Shown: piece after piece, positions 50,490 through 59,136 of the stretch | Numbering within the stretch: the first letter of the stretch is position 1 | How the letters are laid out: each line of letters starts with the position of its first letter | NCBI RefSeq assembly: GCF_040567655.1 | Contig: NZ_JBEXAC010000003.1 | Location: 248,001 to 312,000 of the forward strand | Length of the DNA: 64,000 nucleotides | Direction: 5' to 3' | Origin: Chitinophaga sp. H8 | GTDB taxonomy: Bacteria > Bacteroidota > Bacteroidia > Chitinophagales > Chitinophagaceae | Made by a program: the position numbers and the translations under genes | Notes under the pieces: generated by a model | The model's input: only the letters and a program-made list of their open reading frames with translations | Told to the model about the DNA's origin: nothing | Database searches by the model: none

Positions 50490-51242
50490 ATGGCTACCGC
50501 AAAAGAATACTCCGTTGAAGAAAAATTAGCATCTGTACTCAAGTTACAGAAGATTGATTCAAAGCTGGATGGAATCCAGGTGTTGAAAGGGGAGTTGCCG
50601 ATAGAAGTTAAAGACCTGGAAGATGAGATCGAAGGGTTAAACACCCGCCAGTCTCATATTGAGAGTGAACTTAAAAGCATCCAGGACTTCGTTGCCAACA
50701 AGAAAGTGGCCATCAAGGAAGCTGAAGCACTGATCAAGAAGTATGAAAAGCAACAGGACAACGTAAAGAACAACCGCGAGTTTGAAGCTATTACCAAGGA
50801 AATGGAAATGCAGGCGCTGGAAATTAAACTGGCAGAAAAGCATATCAAAGACGCGAATGAAGAAGTAAAGGATAAATCCCGTGCACTCGAAGTAGCTAAA
50901 AAAGCTGTTTCTGATAAAGAAACCAACCTGAAGCACAAGAAGGGGGAACTGGAAAAAATCATTGCGGAAACGGATAAGGAAGAAAAACAATTCCGTAAGC
51001 AGAGTGAAGAAGCCCGCACCAAGGTAGAACCACGCTTGCTGGCAGCCTATGAAAAGATCCGTACCAACTACCGTAACGGTCTGGCTGTGGTAACTGTTTC
51101 CCGTGACTCCTGCGGTGGTTGCTTTAATGCCATCCCTCCGCAACGCCAGGCTGAAATACGCCAGCACAAGAAAATTATCGTTTGCGAGCACTGTGGCCGT
51201 ATCCTCGTGGATAACGACCTGGAAGCAACTGTAACTATTTAA
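50490..51242 (+). CDS. Coiled-coil protein with C-terminal C4 zinc ribbon
   Basis: 250 residues. Residues 10-185 are one long heptad coiled coil (KLQKIDSKLDGIQVLKGELP, VKNNREFEAITKEMEMQALEIKLAEKHIKDANEEV). A C4 zinc ribbon lies at the end: CGGC near 205 and CEHC near 230, with FNAIPPQRQAEIRQHKKIIVCEHCGRIL between. The family (zf-RING_7, sometimes annotated CT398-like) is found next to the Nif3-like gene in many bacteria. It is 4 bp downstream of that gene, hence one operon. The role is unknown; a DNA or RNA-associated function has been suggested. Confidence 0.88.
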   Translation: MATAKEYSVEEKLASVLKLQKIDSKLDGIQVLKGELPIEVKDLEDEIEGLNTRQSHIESELKSIQDFVANKKVAIKEAEALIKKYEKQQDNVKNNREFEAITKEMEMQALEIKLAEKHIKDANEEVKDKSRALEVAKKAVSDKETNLKHKKGELEKIIAETDKEEKQFRKQSEEARTKVEPRLLAAYEKIRTNYRNGLAVVTVSRDSCGGCFNAIPPQRQAEIRQHKKIIVCEHCGRILVDNDLEATVTI

Positions 51243-51307
51243 TATCCTGCAATGCCAGCTCCGGGCAATGACAGGTAGCAAAGACTTTTATTAGCGTGAG
51301 CGTGACA

Positions 51308-51330
51308 GGGCATCTTCGGATGCCCTTTTT
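51308..51330 (+). terminator. Intrinsic terminator of the Nif3-like operon
   Basis: GGGCATC TTCG GATGCCC is a perfect 7-bp stem closed by a UUCG-type tetraloop and followed by TTTTT. Confidence 0.9.
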
Positions 51331-51469
51331 ACATTTATACCCCCCGGCTTTTTATCCACCACGCAAATAGTCTGCGTGATGATGATGGTTTTTTGGGTTA
51401 GGTATCTGATATTTGAAGTTTGGATTGAAGTTTGGATGTAGGAATCCGTTATCTGGAATTTTAGCTCAT

Positions 51470-52957
51470 ATGCGTAGTGTTTTTTCAATTATCCTAATGC
51501 TGACCATTTCTTTTGCCGCCTCCGGCAGGCAAAAGGTATATGATTTTAACGGCAGATGCCAACAGGCATATGCAGCGATCATGCAATTACGCCTGGATGC
51601 CGGCAGGGCATTCCTGGAAGCAGAAAAAAAAGAAAACCCCGACAACCTCATCCCTTATTTCCTGGATAACTATGCCGATTTCTTTACCCTTTTCTTTAAT
51701 GAAGATCCGGCAGAATATGCGCAGAAAAGAAAACTGCGGAATGAAAGACTGAACCGCATGGCCGAAGGCCCGGAAAACTCTCCTTACTATCTCTACACCC
51801 AGGCAGCCATTAAATTTCAATGGGCGCTGGTAAAAGTAAAACATAACGAAAAGTGGGATGCCGTATGGGAAGTACGCAAGGCCTACATTACTTTAAAAGA
51901 TAACCAACGCCAGTTTCCCCAGTTCTTACCCAATAACATGCTCCTGGGTACCATGCAAACTGTTTTTGGGACCATCCCCGATGGTTTTAAGTGGATCACC
52001 AATATACTTGGTCTTAAAGGCAGTATCAAAGACGGCATGCAAAACATGCAAACCGTGATAGACAGTAATGCGCCGGATGCCCGCCTGTTCAGGGAAGAAG
52101 CCTATTACTACTATTGTTACCTGAAATTATTTATCCAGAACAAGCCGGAAGAACTGTGGCAGTTCCTGCAACGCCGGCAGCTGGATACGAAAAACAACTA
52201 TCTCTTTGCCCTGATGGTGGCCAACCTGTCGCTTAACAACCAGAAGGCAGCCATTGGTATCAAAGTATTGGAAGAAAAGAATGATAGTGTGCAATACGCC
52301 AATATACAGTACTACAACTATGTATTTGGGCTCCTGAAATTAAGCCGGATGGATGATGATGCCCATGTATACCTGGAAAGGTTTATCAATGAATTTAAAG
52401 GCAAGTTCTACGTGAAGGAAGCCCTGCAAAGGCTGAGCTGGTACTACTACCTGGAAAATAATATGGCATTGGCCAATAAATACCGGAACATGATCCTCAC
52501 GCAGGGTAATACAGAAACGGATGCAGATAAGCAGGCGCTGAAAGAAGCCAAAGGCGGGCGTTGGCCTAACCCCTTATTACTGCGGGTACGGCTGGAGAGT
52601 GATGGGGGCTTTTTTAATGAAGCTCTGCACTTGCTGCTCACCAAAAAAGCCGCTGACTTTGAGCATATGGAAGAAAAGCTGGAATATGCTTACCGCCTGG
52701 GCCGTATCTATGATGAAATGGGGCAGGATGATAAAGCCATTCCCATGTATGAAGTAACGGTAAAGGTAGGAGCCAACAGGCCGGAATATTATGCTGCACG
52801 TGCTGCCCTGCAAATGGGCTATATTTATGAAAAAAGAAATAATAAGGCCAAAGCCGCCGAATGCTATCAAGCAACACTGAGCATGAAGGGGCATGATTAT
52901 AAAAACTCTCTGGACCAGCGTGCTAAAGCAGGTCTTCAGCGGTTAAACGGCAGCTGA
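51470..52957 (+). CDS. Exported TPR-type protein
   Basis: 495 residues from the ATG at 51470, where a signal peptide begins (MRSVFSIILMLTISFAASGRQ); upstream in-frame codons do not extend a conserved part. The mature part is helical and contains repeated A-x2-Y/G-type motifs, most clearly near the end (LEYAYRLGRIYDEMGQDDKAIPMYEVTVK, ALQMGYIYEKRNNKAKAAECYQ), two tetratricopeptide repeats. The function is unknown. A tandem GAAGTTTGGAT(T/G) (51415-51438) lies just upstream. It has no operon partner in the same direction closer than recN. Confidence 0.8.
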   Translation: MRSVFSIILMLTISFAASGRQKVYDFNGRCQQAYAAIMQLRLDAGRAFLEAEKKENPDNLIPYFLDNYADFFTLFFNEDPAEYAQKRKLRNERLNRMAEGPENSPYYLYTQAAIKFQWALVKVKHNEKWDAVWEVRKAYITLKDNQRQFPQFLPNNMLLGTMQTVFGTIPDGFKWITNILGLKGSIKDGMQNMQTVIDSNAPDARLFREEAYYYYCYLKLFIQNKPEELWQFLQRRQLDTKNNYLFALMVANLSLNNQKAAIGIKVLEEKNDSVQYANIQYYNYVFGLLKLSRMDDDAHVYLERFINEFKGKFYVKEALQRLSWYYYLENNMALANKYRNMILTQGNTETDADKQALKEAKGGRWPNPLLLRVRLESDGGFFNEALHLLLTKKAADFEHMEEKLEYAYRLGRIYDEMGQDDKAIPMYEVTVKVGANRPEYYAARAALQMGYIYEKRNNKAKAAECYQATLSMKGHDYKNSLDQRAKAGLQRLNGS

Positions 52958-53054
52958 GGCCGTGCTTCGTGAATGGGTAAATAGTATTGGTTACATTTGA
53001 AACCGGTACCCTGAATTTGTTATCTGGCATTTGATATTGGAATTTTCCTGACTT

Positions 53055-54707
53055 ATGTTACACCGTCTTACAATTAAGAATTACGCTATCATCTCACACC
53101 TGGAAGTAGATTTTTCCGGTAACCTGAATGTGATTACCGGAGAAACAGGAGCGGGTAAATCTATTTTGCTGGGAGCGCTTTCACTGATATTAGGCGAAAG
53201 AGCAGATCCGGGTGTTTTGTTTGACAAAACAGGCAAGTGTGTGATTGAAGGCCTGTTTAAGGTTAAAAAAACACAGGTACTTCCTTTTTTTAACAAACAT
53301 GAGCTGGACCTGGAAGATCAGGTGATCCTCCGCCGGGAGATCAGTGCGGCTGGTAAATCACGCGCTTTTATCAATGATACTCCGGTAAACCTGTCCCAGC
53401 TGGCAGAACTGAGCACTTACCTGGTAGACCTGCACCAGCAGTTTGATACCCTGGAGCTGGAAAAGTCCGACTTTCAGCGGGAGGTGGTAGATGCGCTGGT
53501 CAACAAACCCACCCTGTTGCAGCAATACCAGCAAAGCTATCAGGAGTATGTACAGGTCCAGAAAAAATACAGGCAGCTGCAGGAACAGCGGGATAACGCT
53601 AATAAAGAGCTGGACTACAATAAGTTTTTGCTGGACGAGCTGGCAGATGCCGGTTTTACAGCGGATGAAATAGAAACCCTGGACGCCGAACTGAAAACCC
53701 TCAGTCATGCCGAAGAAATTAAAAACACGCTTAACAAGGTTTATTTTCAGCTGAAGGAAGATGAGCAACCCATCCTCCAGCAGCTAAAGCAATTGCAGGC
53801 CTCCCTCCAGGGGCTGGCCGACTTTCATAAGGAAGTGCCTGCTATCGCTGCCCGCCTGCAATCTTCCTACCTGGAATTGCAGGATATAGCGGCCGAGGTG
53901 GAACATATCAATGACCAGGTGCACTACGATGGAGAGCGTATAGCGCAGGTAAACGAACGTCAGACCCTGGGATACCGCCTTTTGAAAAAACACAGCGTAC
54001 AAACTACTGCCGAACTGCTGGCTATCCAGGAAGAACTGTCGCAGAAGGTAGGTAATGTGCTGAACCTGGACGAGGCGCTGGCACAGCTGGAAAAACAACA
54101 AACCTCCCTGCAGGAGTCATTAAAAGCTGCTGCTGCAGTGATCAGTGCGGAGCGCCTTAAACAGGTGGCACCATTTGAAAAGCAGGTAAATGCCTTACTG
54201 GCACAGGTAGGGATGCCTAATGCCCGTATCCGGGTGGAGATCACCACCGGCCACCTGCATGCATACGGACAGGACAATATTGAATTTTTATTTGATGCCA
54301 ATAAAAGCAACCAGTTTGCCCCTATCCGTAAGGTAGCTTCCGGTGGGGAGCTAAGCAGGCTGATGCTGTGTATCAAATCACTGGTAGCCCAGTCGGTAGC
54401 ACTGCCTACCCTGATCTTTGATGAAATCGATACGGGTATTTCCGGGGAAGCTGCCCGCCAGGTGGGCGTGATCCTGAAAGGACTGGCCAAGGCACACCAG
54501 GTAATCTGTATCACCCACCAGCCACAGATAGCCGGAAAAGCAGATGCGCACTATTTTGTGTATAAAGATGCCAGCGCTGATAAAGTAACCACCAATATAC
54601 GCCTGCTCAGCAAAGAAGAGCGGATCACCCATATTGCCCAGATGCTCAGCGGAGAGAAACCCACGGCCGCCGCATTGGAGAATGCCAGGGAAATGGTTGG
54701 TAGTTAG
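53055..54707 (+). CDS. recN: DNA repair protein RecN
   Basis: 550 residues, SMC-like. The N-terminal ATPase half has LTIKNYAIISHLEVDF and the Walker A motif GETGAGKS (29-36). A central coiled coil (about 150-370) follows, and the C-terminal half holds the ABC signature SGGELSRLMLCIK and Walker B LIFDEIDTG, then the D-loop VCITHQPQIA. It takes part in double-strand break repair. The stop codon TAG is the first unit of heptad element 6. Confidence 0.95.
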   Translation: MLHRLTIKNYAIISHLEVDFSGNLNVITGETGAGKSILLGALSLILGERADPGVLFDKTGKCVIEGLFKVKKTQVLPFFNKHELDLEDQVILRREISAAGKSRAFINDTPVNLSQLAELSTYLVDLHQQFDTLELEKSDFQREVVDALVNKPTLLQQYQQSYQEYVQVQKKYRQLQEQRDNANKELDYNKFLLDELADAGFTADEIETLDAELKTLSHAEEIKNTLNKVYFQLKEDEQPILQQLKQLQASLQGLADFHKEVPAIAARLQSSYLELQDIAAEVEHINDQVHYDGERIAQVNERQTLGYRLLKKHSVQTTAELLAIQEELSQKVGNVLNLDEALAQLEKQQTSLQESLKAAAAVISAERLKQVAPFEKQVNALLAQVGMPNARIRVEITTGHLHAYGQDNIEFLFDANKSNQFAPIRKVASGGELSRLMLCIKSLVAQSVALPTLIFDEIDTGISGEAARQVGVILKGLAKAHQVICITHQPQIAGKADAHYFVYKDASADKVTTNIRLLSKEERITHIAQMLSGEKPTAAALENAREMVGS

Positions 54708-54877
54708 CTTTGAGCTTTTAGCAGTTAGCTTTTAGCATCAAAGCGAATATTAAATGTATATTGTGGGCCGCTAACTGCTTAAACAACAAAACATCATACT
54801 AACAGCTAATAGCTAAAGGGTAATAGTTAGCAACAAAACATAATGCTAACAGCTAAAAGCTAATAGCCAACAGCTAC
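54703..54877. repeat. Inverted heptad-repeat element 6
   Basis: Left array 54703-54737 starts in the stop codon of recN. The right side has CTAACTGCTT (54771-54780), AACAGCTAATAGCTAAAGGG (54801-) and GCTAACAGCTAAAAGCTAAT (54845-) arrays. The core is AAAGCGAA rather than AATGCAGCG. The last array ends 20 bp before the fabI -7 box. Confidence 0.8.
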
Positions 54878-54897
54878 TTTTTTTCAACTATAACAAC

Positions 54898-54905
54898 TAT
54901 TTTTG
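54898..54905 (+). promoter_or_regulatory. -7 promoter box (TATTTTTG) of fabI
   Basis: Exact TAnnTTTG match, 22 bp upstream of the ATG at 54928. Confidence 0.55.
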
Positions 54906-54927
54906 CCAAAATTAATTTTCGACCATT

Positions 54928-55743
54928 ATGGCTCATAACTTATTAAAAGGAAAGAAAGGCATCATATTTGGCGCACTGGACGAAAAGTCTATAGCCTGGA
55001 GAACTGCATTGCGTTGTGTGGAAGAAGGCGCTGAAATTGTGCTGACTAACGCACCTGTTGCCATGCGCATGGGGGAAATCAACAAGCTGGCAGAAATATG
55101 CAAGGCTCCTGTAATTGCCGCTGATGTTACCAGCATGGAAGATATCGAGAATCTCCTTACCAAATCCATGGAGCATTTTGGTGGAAAAATAGATTTTATA
55201 CTGCACTCCGTAGGGATGAGTCTGAATATCCGTAAAGGCAGAAGTTATACAGACCTGGACTACAATTTTACCCAGAAAACAATGGATATCTCTGCATTAT
55301 CCCTGCACCGGGTATTGCAAACGGCGTATAAGCTGGATGCGATCAACGAGTGGGGATCTGTGGTAGCGCTTACCTACATTGCTGCACAGCGTGTATTTAC
55401 GCACTACAGTGAGATGGCAGATGCCAAGTCCTTGCTGGAATCTATTGCCCGCAGCTTTGGTTACCACTATGGTGTGAAGAAAAAAGTACGTATCAATACC
55501 ATTTCCCAGTCTCCTACTAAAACAACGGCAGGTTCAGGCGTAAAAGGATTTGACGGATTTGTAAGTTATGCAGAGAAAATGAGTCCGTTGGGCAATGCCA
55601 CTGCGGATGAATGTGCAGATTACACTGTGAGTCTGTTCTCTGACTATACGAAGATGGTAACCATGCAGAACCTTTACCACGATGGAGGTTTCTCTTCAAC
55701 AGGGATTTCTACTGCAGTAGCGGAACAAATGGAAAAAGAGTAA
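54928..55743 (+). CDS. fabI: Enoyl-[acyl-carrier-protein] reductase, FabI type
   Basis: 271 residues of the SDR fold that carries out the last reduction of each fatty acid elongation cycle. The NAD-binding start GIIFGALDEKSIAWRTA matches FabI rather than the classical SDR TGxxxGxG. Tyr150 and Tyr160 are 10 residues apart as in E. coli (Tyr146, Tyr156), and Lys167 lies 7 on from the catalytic Tyr160 in YSEMADAK. ILHSVGMSLN is the substrate loop entrance. The gene is single and has its own promoter and a strong terminator. It is the sole enoyl reductase seen in the window. Confidence 0.93.
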   Translation: MAHNLLKGKKGIIFGALDEKSIAWRTALRCVEEGAEIVLTNAPVAMRMGEINKLAEICKAPVIAADVTSMEDIENLLTKSMEHFGGKIDFILHSVGMSLNIRKGRSYTDLDYNFTQKTMDISALSLHRVLQTAYKLDAINEWGSVVALTYIAAQRVFTHYSEMADAKSLLESIARSFGYHYGVKKKVRINTISQSPTKTTAGSGVKGFDGFVSYAEKMSPLGNATADECADYTVSLFSDYTKMVTMQNLYHDGGFSSTGISTAVAEQMEKE

Positions 55744-55792
55744 CAATATAATTGTACCCGTCATCTTTCCGGCAGGAGGGATACGGATAAAA

Positions 55793-55832
55793 TAAAAAAA
55801 TAGCCGGTCCGTAAAGGAGCGGCTATTTTTTT
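55793..55832. terminator. Bidirectional terminator after fabI and the DUF2795 gene
   Basis: AAAAAAATAGCCG and CGGCTATTTTTTT form a 13-bp stem with an inner loop and T runs on both strands. Confidence 0.9.
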
Positions 55833-55874
55833 AGCACAGGGACTGTTGGGCTGAATTAACAACGAACGATCCCA

Positions 55875-56096
55875 TTAATATTCGTCTTCATTAAAGAAAA
55901 AGTCGTCCTGCGAAGGATAATCCGACCAGATATCCTCTATGCCTTCGTAAATTTCACCTTCGTCTTCCAGTTCCTGAAGATTTTCAATTACTTCAATGGG
56001 TGCACCGGAACGGATGGCGTAATCGATAAGTTCGTCCTTCGTAGCTGGCCAGGGAGCGTCCTCCAGGTATGAAGCTAATTCTAATGTCCAGTACAT
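55875..56096 (-). CDS. DUF2795 domain protein
   Basis: 73 residues. MYWTLELASYLEDAPWPATKDELIDYAIRSGAPIEVIENLQEL matches DUF2795 (small, highly acidic proteins, here with the tail DEGEIYEGIEDIWSDYPSQDDFF). Function unknown. Short, acidic and conserved; a lone minus-strand gene between fabI and lolD-like, with a shared terminator. Confidence 0.85.
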   Translation of the reverse strand: MYWTLELASYLEDAPWPATKDELIDYAIRSGAPIEVIENLQELEDEGEIYEGIEDIWSDYPSQDDFFFNEDEY

Positions 56097-56197
56097 GTTA
56101 TATAAATTTTTACTTTTTTAATTTTCCGCAAAAGTATTATTTAATTTGAAATAAACAACTATTACTATTTTAACGGTTAATTACTTTTCTTTGGGTT

Positions 56198-56899
56198 ATG
56201 CTTACTGCACGCAACATTACCAAAAATTATTCCAACTTACACGTTTTGAAGGGAGTAAATATTACTGTCCACCAGGGAGAGATTGTAACGATCGTAGGCT
56301 CTTCCGGAGCAGGTAAAAGTACCCTTTTGCATATTCTGGGTACCCTGGACACGCCCTCCGGGGGAGAAGTATGGCTGGATGATGTCAATCTGACCGCTTT
56401 AAAGGGGTCTTTACTGGCAGATGTCCGTAATAAGTATATGGGATTCATTTTTCAGTTCCACCATTTGCTGCCGGAGTTTAATGCCCTGGAGAATGTATGT
56501 ATTCCCGGCTTTATAGCAGGTACTGCCAAGTCGGCCGTGAGGGAGCGGGCGGCTTTTTTACTGGAAACCCTGGGGCTGAAAGACCGGATGGACCATAAAC
56601 CTAAAGCGCTTTCCGGTGGAGAACAGCAAAGAGTGGCCGTAGCCCGTGCATTGATCAACAACCCGGCAGTGGTAATGGCAGACGAACCTACCGGCAACCT
56701 GGACTCCAAAAATGCCCGGGAATTGCATAACCTCTTTTTTGAACTGCGGGATAAATTTCAGCAAACCTTTATTATCGTTACCCATAATGAGGAGCTGGCT
56801 CCTTTGAGCGACCGGCAGCTGGTGATGAAAGATGGCCGTATCGTAAGCGGTAATGCTGAGGAGAACGGGGCACTGGAAAATATCATTGTGGAAAAGTAG
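56198..56899 (+). CDS. LolD-like ABC transporter ATP-binding protein
   Basis: 233 residues. Walker A GSSGAGKST (34-42), Q-loop IFQFHHLLPEF near 84-93, signature LSGGEQQRV (138-146) and Walker B VVMADEP (158-164) are all intact. The LLPEFNALENVCIPGF stretch is typical of LolD, the ATPase of the LolCDE lipoprotein sorting machine, or of MacB-type exporters. No permease gene lies next to it, which is normal for this gene in some Bacteroidota. A second such ATPase is at 58421-59131. Confidence 0.85.
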   Translation: MLTARNITKNYSNLHVLKGVNITVHQGEIVTIVGSSGAGKSTLLHILGTLDTPSGGEVWLDDVNLTALKGSLLADVRNKYMGFIFQFHHLLPEFNALENVCIPGFIAGTAKSAVRERAAFLLETLGLKDRMDHKPKALSGGEQQRVAVARALINNPAVVMADEPTGNLDSKNARELHNLFFELRDKFQQTFIIVTHNEELAPLSDRQLVMKDGRIVSGNAEENGALENIIVEK

Positions 56900-56914
56900 C
56901 GGGACAAAAAGCCT

Positions 56915-56922
56915 TATATTTG
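56915..56922 (+). promoter_or_regulatory. -7 promoter box (TATATTTG) of the MntA/HepT-type pair
   Basis: Exact TAnnTTTG match, only 4 bp before the ATG; the transcript would be near-leaderless. Confidence 0.5.
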
Positions 56923-56926
56923 TAAT

Positions 56927-57241
56927 ATGAATTCGTCCGTACATACCAAAAAGCTCTTGCTCCACCGTTTATCTCTGCATAGGGATAAGATAAAATCATT
57001 TGGGGTGAAGGAGTTGGGATTGTTCGGTTCTTTCAAAAAGGATACGAATATTCATATCAATAGCGATATTGATTTCTTAATAGAATTTGAAAAAGGTAAA
57101 AAAAACTACGATAACTTTATAGGGCTTTCTTTTTATCTGGAGGAACTTCTTGGCAGAAAAGTTGAACTGGTTACTTCCAAATCTCTAAGTAAATATATAG
57201 GTCCTCATATATTAAAAGAGGTGGAGCATGTCAGTCTCTAA
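56927..57241 (+). CDS. MNT-type nucleotidyltransferase (MntA-like antitoxin)
   Basis: 104 residues, minimal nucleotidyltransferase. [11 protein letters not shown]...[12 protein letters not shown] carries Gly34-Ser35 and Asp47/Asp49 of the active site. Between GS and DxD there are 11 residues where the usual pattern has 10. In MntA/HepT systems this enzyme adds AMP to a tyrosine of the HEPN toxin to neutralise it. The HEPN gene overlaps by 14 bp downstream. A TATATTTG promoter box lies 4 bp ahead of the ATG, so the pair is its own unit after lolD-like. Confidence 0.88.
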   Translation: MNSSVHTKKLLLHRLSLHRDKIKSFGVKELGLFGSFKKDTNIHINSDIDFLIEFEKGKKNYDNFIGLSFYLEELLGRKVELVTSKSLSKYIGPHILKEVEHVSL

Positions 57242-57572
57242 TGTCGAGTTGTTGAAGCATATTGAAGAGGAAGTAAACTTTATTCTGAAGGTGACTGCTG
57301 GTAAAACCCTCTCCGAACTTGAAGATGATCCTGTTTTAAGCCGGGCAGTAATCAGGAGCCTGGAAATCATTGGAGAAGCTGCAAAAAAGATTGATGATGA
57401 ATTCAGGTCCCAATACCCATATATTGAATGGAAGAAAATGGCGGGTACACGAGACAAGTTGATTCATGACTATTTTGGGGTAGATTATGACATTGTTTGG
57501 AACATCATTGAAAGTAAACTCCCTACGCTAAAGGAACATGTAGATGTTATCCTTAGGGAACAATACCCTTAG
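57228..57572 (+). CDS. HEPN-domain RNase (HepT-like toxin, DUF86)
   Basis: 114 residues, all helical. The active motif RDKLIHDY (Arg75, His80, Tyr82) is the RX4HXY pattern of HepT; the tyrosine is the residue AMPylated by MntA in characterised pairs. [14 protein letters not shown] (near residue 42-55) is a conserved helix of the family. HepT cleaves RNA when free of its antitoxin. It overlaps mntA by 14 bp, so stoichiometry is probably coupled. Confidence 0.88.
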   Translation: MSVSNVELLKHIEEEVNFILKVTAGKTLSELEDDPVLSRAVIRSLEIIGEAAKKIDDEFRSQYPYIEWKKMAGTRDKLIHDYFGVDYDIVWNIIESKLPTLKEHVDVILREQYP

Positions 57573-57604
57573 TATTCCTTATATTTTTACGAAGTCTGAT
57601 TTTA

Positions 57605-58165
57605 CTACACCCTTGGCCGCCATGGTATTTCCGCTACGCCTAAACGTTGCGCTTCCCAACGGGCCAGCACAAACAGGTAGTCACTGAGGCGGTTGATATA
57701 TTTTAAAACCAGGGGCTCGATAAACAGGTCCTGCTCCTGCATCCCTACACAAAGCCGTTCTGCCCTGCGGCACACACAACGGGCAATATGACAGGTAGAT
57801 ACCGCTACATGCCCACCCGGTAAAATAAACGACTTCATAACAGGCAGTTCTTCATTCATCTTATCGATACTGTTTTCCAGCAGGGTAATATCCGCTTCAT
57901 GCAGATCCGGAATCTTCATCTTCGTTTCCTTATCCGGATCACAGGCTAATGCCGAACCTACTGTAAATAAACGATCCTGTACTTCTTTCAGCAAATTGTT
58001 GGTGTCCTGGTCGGCGATATAATCATTTACCAGCCCTATGTAGGAGTTGAGCTCGTCAATAGTGCCATAGGCATCTATCCGGATATGACTTTTGGGTACC
58101 TTGGTACCACCTATGAGGGAGGTTTTCCCCTTATCGCCTGTTTTGGTGTATATCTTGAAGGACAT
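57605..58165 (-). CDS. Cob(I)alamin adenosyltransferase, PduO type
   Basis: 186 residues. The N-terminal KIYTKTGDKGKTSLIGG is the ATP-binding motif of PduO-type enzymes; later CRRAERLC and YINRLSDYLFVLARW carry conserved Arg/Glu and the active-site helix. It transfers the adenosyl group from ATP to cob(I)alamin. It stands alone here, with no B12 operon. The ATG (58163-58165) is directly followed upstream by the left array of heptad element 7 (5 bp apart). Confidence 0.9.
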   Translation of the reverse strand: MSFKIYTKTGDKGKTSLIGGTKVPKSHIRIDAYGTIDELNSYIGLVNDYIADQDTNNLLKEVQDRLFTVGSALACDPDKETKMKIPDLHEADITLLENSIDKMNEELPVMKSFILPGGHVAVSTCHIARCVCRRAERLCVGMQEQDLFIEPLVLKYINRLSDYLFVLARWEAQRLGVAEIPWRPRV

Positions 58166-58170
58166 GTAGT

Positions 58171-58437
58171 TAAGCTTTTAGCTGTTGGCTGTTAGCTTTT
58201 AGCTGGCGATCGCAAATAGATCATTACTTACATCCCCAGCTAAAGGCTGTGAGCATTAAATGTGAACACTAAATAAGACTGCTAAGATAACTAAATGTCT
58301 TTGGTTTATTGCGGGTTACTGCTGGTTCAAAGGGCTTAAGCAAACAACTATTTCCATCCGCTTCAACCAGCTAACGGCTAAGAGCTAACAGCTCTTTATA
58401 TTCGCTTCAATCGCTAACAGCTAAATGCTAACAGCTG
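58171..58437. repeat. Inverted heptad-repeat element 7, reaching into a coding end
   Basis: Left array 58171-58204 (TTAGCT, GTTGGC, GTTAGC units) and right arrays at 58368-58393 (GCTAACGGCTAAGAGCTAAC) and 58413-58437. The last unit encodes the final residues and stop codon (TAG, minus) of the ABC ATPase gene: its ending SAVSI is read from the repeat. The inner flank is CGCTTCAA. The middle 160 bp (58205-58367) shows nothing else recognised. Confidence 0.8.
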
Positions 58438-59131
58438 ATTTTATTTCATTCAGCTTATCGCTTTCTATCACACCATCGCGGAGGCGTACAATGCGGCGGG
58501 CATGTTCGGCAATATCTTCTTCGTGGGTAACGAGTACTACGGTATTACCGGAGGCATGGATGTTACCGAATATATCCATGATCTCTACAGAGGTTTTACT
58601 ATCCAGGTTACCGGTAGGTTCATCGGCCAGGATAAGGGAGGGATCATTTACCAGGGCGCGGGCAATGGCCACACGCTGGCATTGTCCACCGGAGAGTTCG
58701 TTGGGACGGTGTTTATAACGTTCGCCCAGCCCTACTTTTTCGAGCATGGCCCTGGCTTTATCTTCTCTTTCTTTTTTGCTTACCCCCGCATAGATGAGGG
58801 GCACTGCCACATTTTCAAGTGCCGTGAGGCGGGGCATGAGGTTAAACTGCTGGAATACAAATCCGATCTCCTGGTTTCGTATCCGGGCCAGTTCATTGTC
58901 TTCCATTGTGCTCACATCATGGCCGCTTAATACGTACTTACCACCGGAAGGGGTATCCAGGCATCCTAATATATTCATCAGGGTGGATTTGCCGGAACCG
59001 GAGGGTCCCATGAGGGCTACATATTCATTCTTAAAAATGTTGAGGGATACCCCTTTCAACACTTGTAAGTCATTGTTGCCCATGTGGTAACTCTTCAGGA
59101 TGTTTTCCAGGTGGATGACGGCATCTTTCAT
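58421..59131 (-). CDS. MacB/LolD-like ABC transporter ATP-binding protein
   Basis: 236 residues. Walker [10 protein letters not shown] (42-50), Q-loop [12 protein letters not shown], signature LSGGQCQRV (146-154, with Cys at the position usually Gln) and Walker B LILADE (166-171) are present. It belongs to the MacB/LolD-type family (lipoprotein sorting or small-molecule and peptide efflux). It starts 5 bp after gatC, so the two are co-transcribed; no permease lies nearby. The last five residues come from a heptad repeat, so the C terminus may be a recent extension. The repeat invades the coding end. Confidence 0.85.
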   Translation of the reverse strand: MKDAVIHLENILKSYHMGNNDLQVLKGVSLNIFKNEYVALMGPSGSGKSTLMNILGCLDTPSGGKYVLSGHDVSTMEDNELARIRNQEIGFVFQQFNLMPRLTALENVAVPLIYAGVSKKEREDKARAMLEKVGLGERYKHRPNELSGGQCQRVAIARALVNDPSLILADEPTGNLDSKTSVEIMDIFGNIHASGNTVVLVTHEEDIAEHARRIVRLRDGVIESDKLNEIKSAVSI

Positions 59132-59136
59132 GTGCG

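Noticed and set aside
57034..57075. Frameshift in the MNT gene to explain the long GS-to-DxD gap
   Set aside because: The reading frame is continuous across the motif and the downstream residues match the family; a one-residue loop insertion is simpler.
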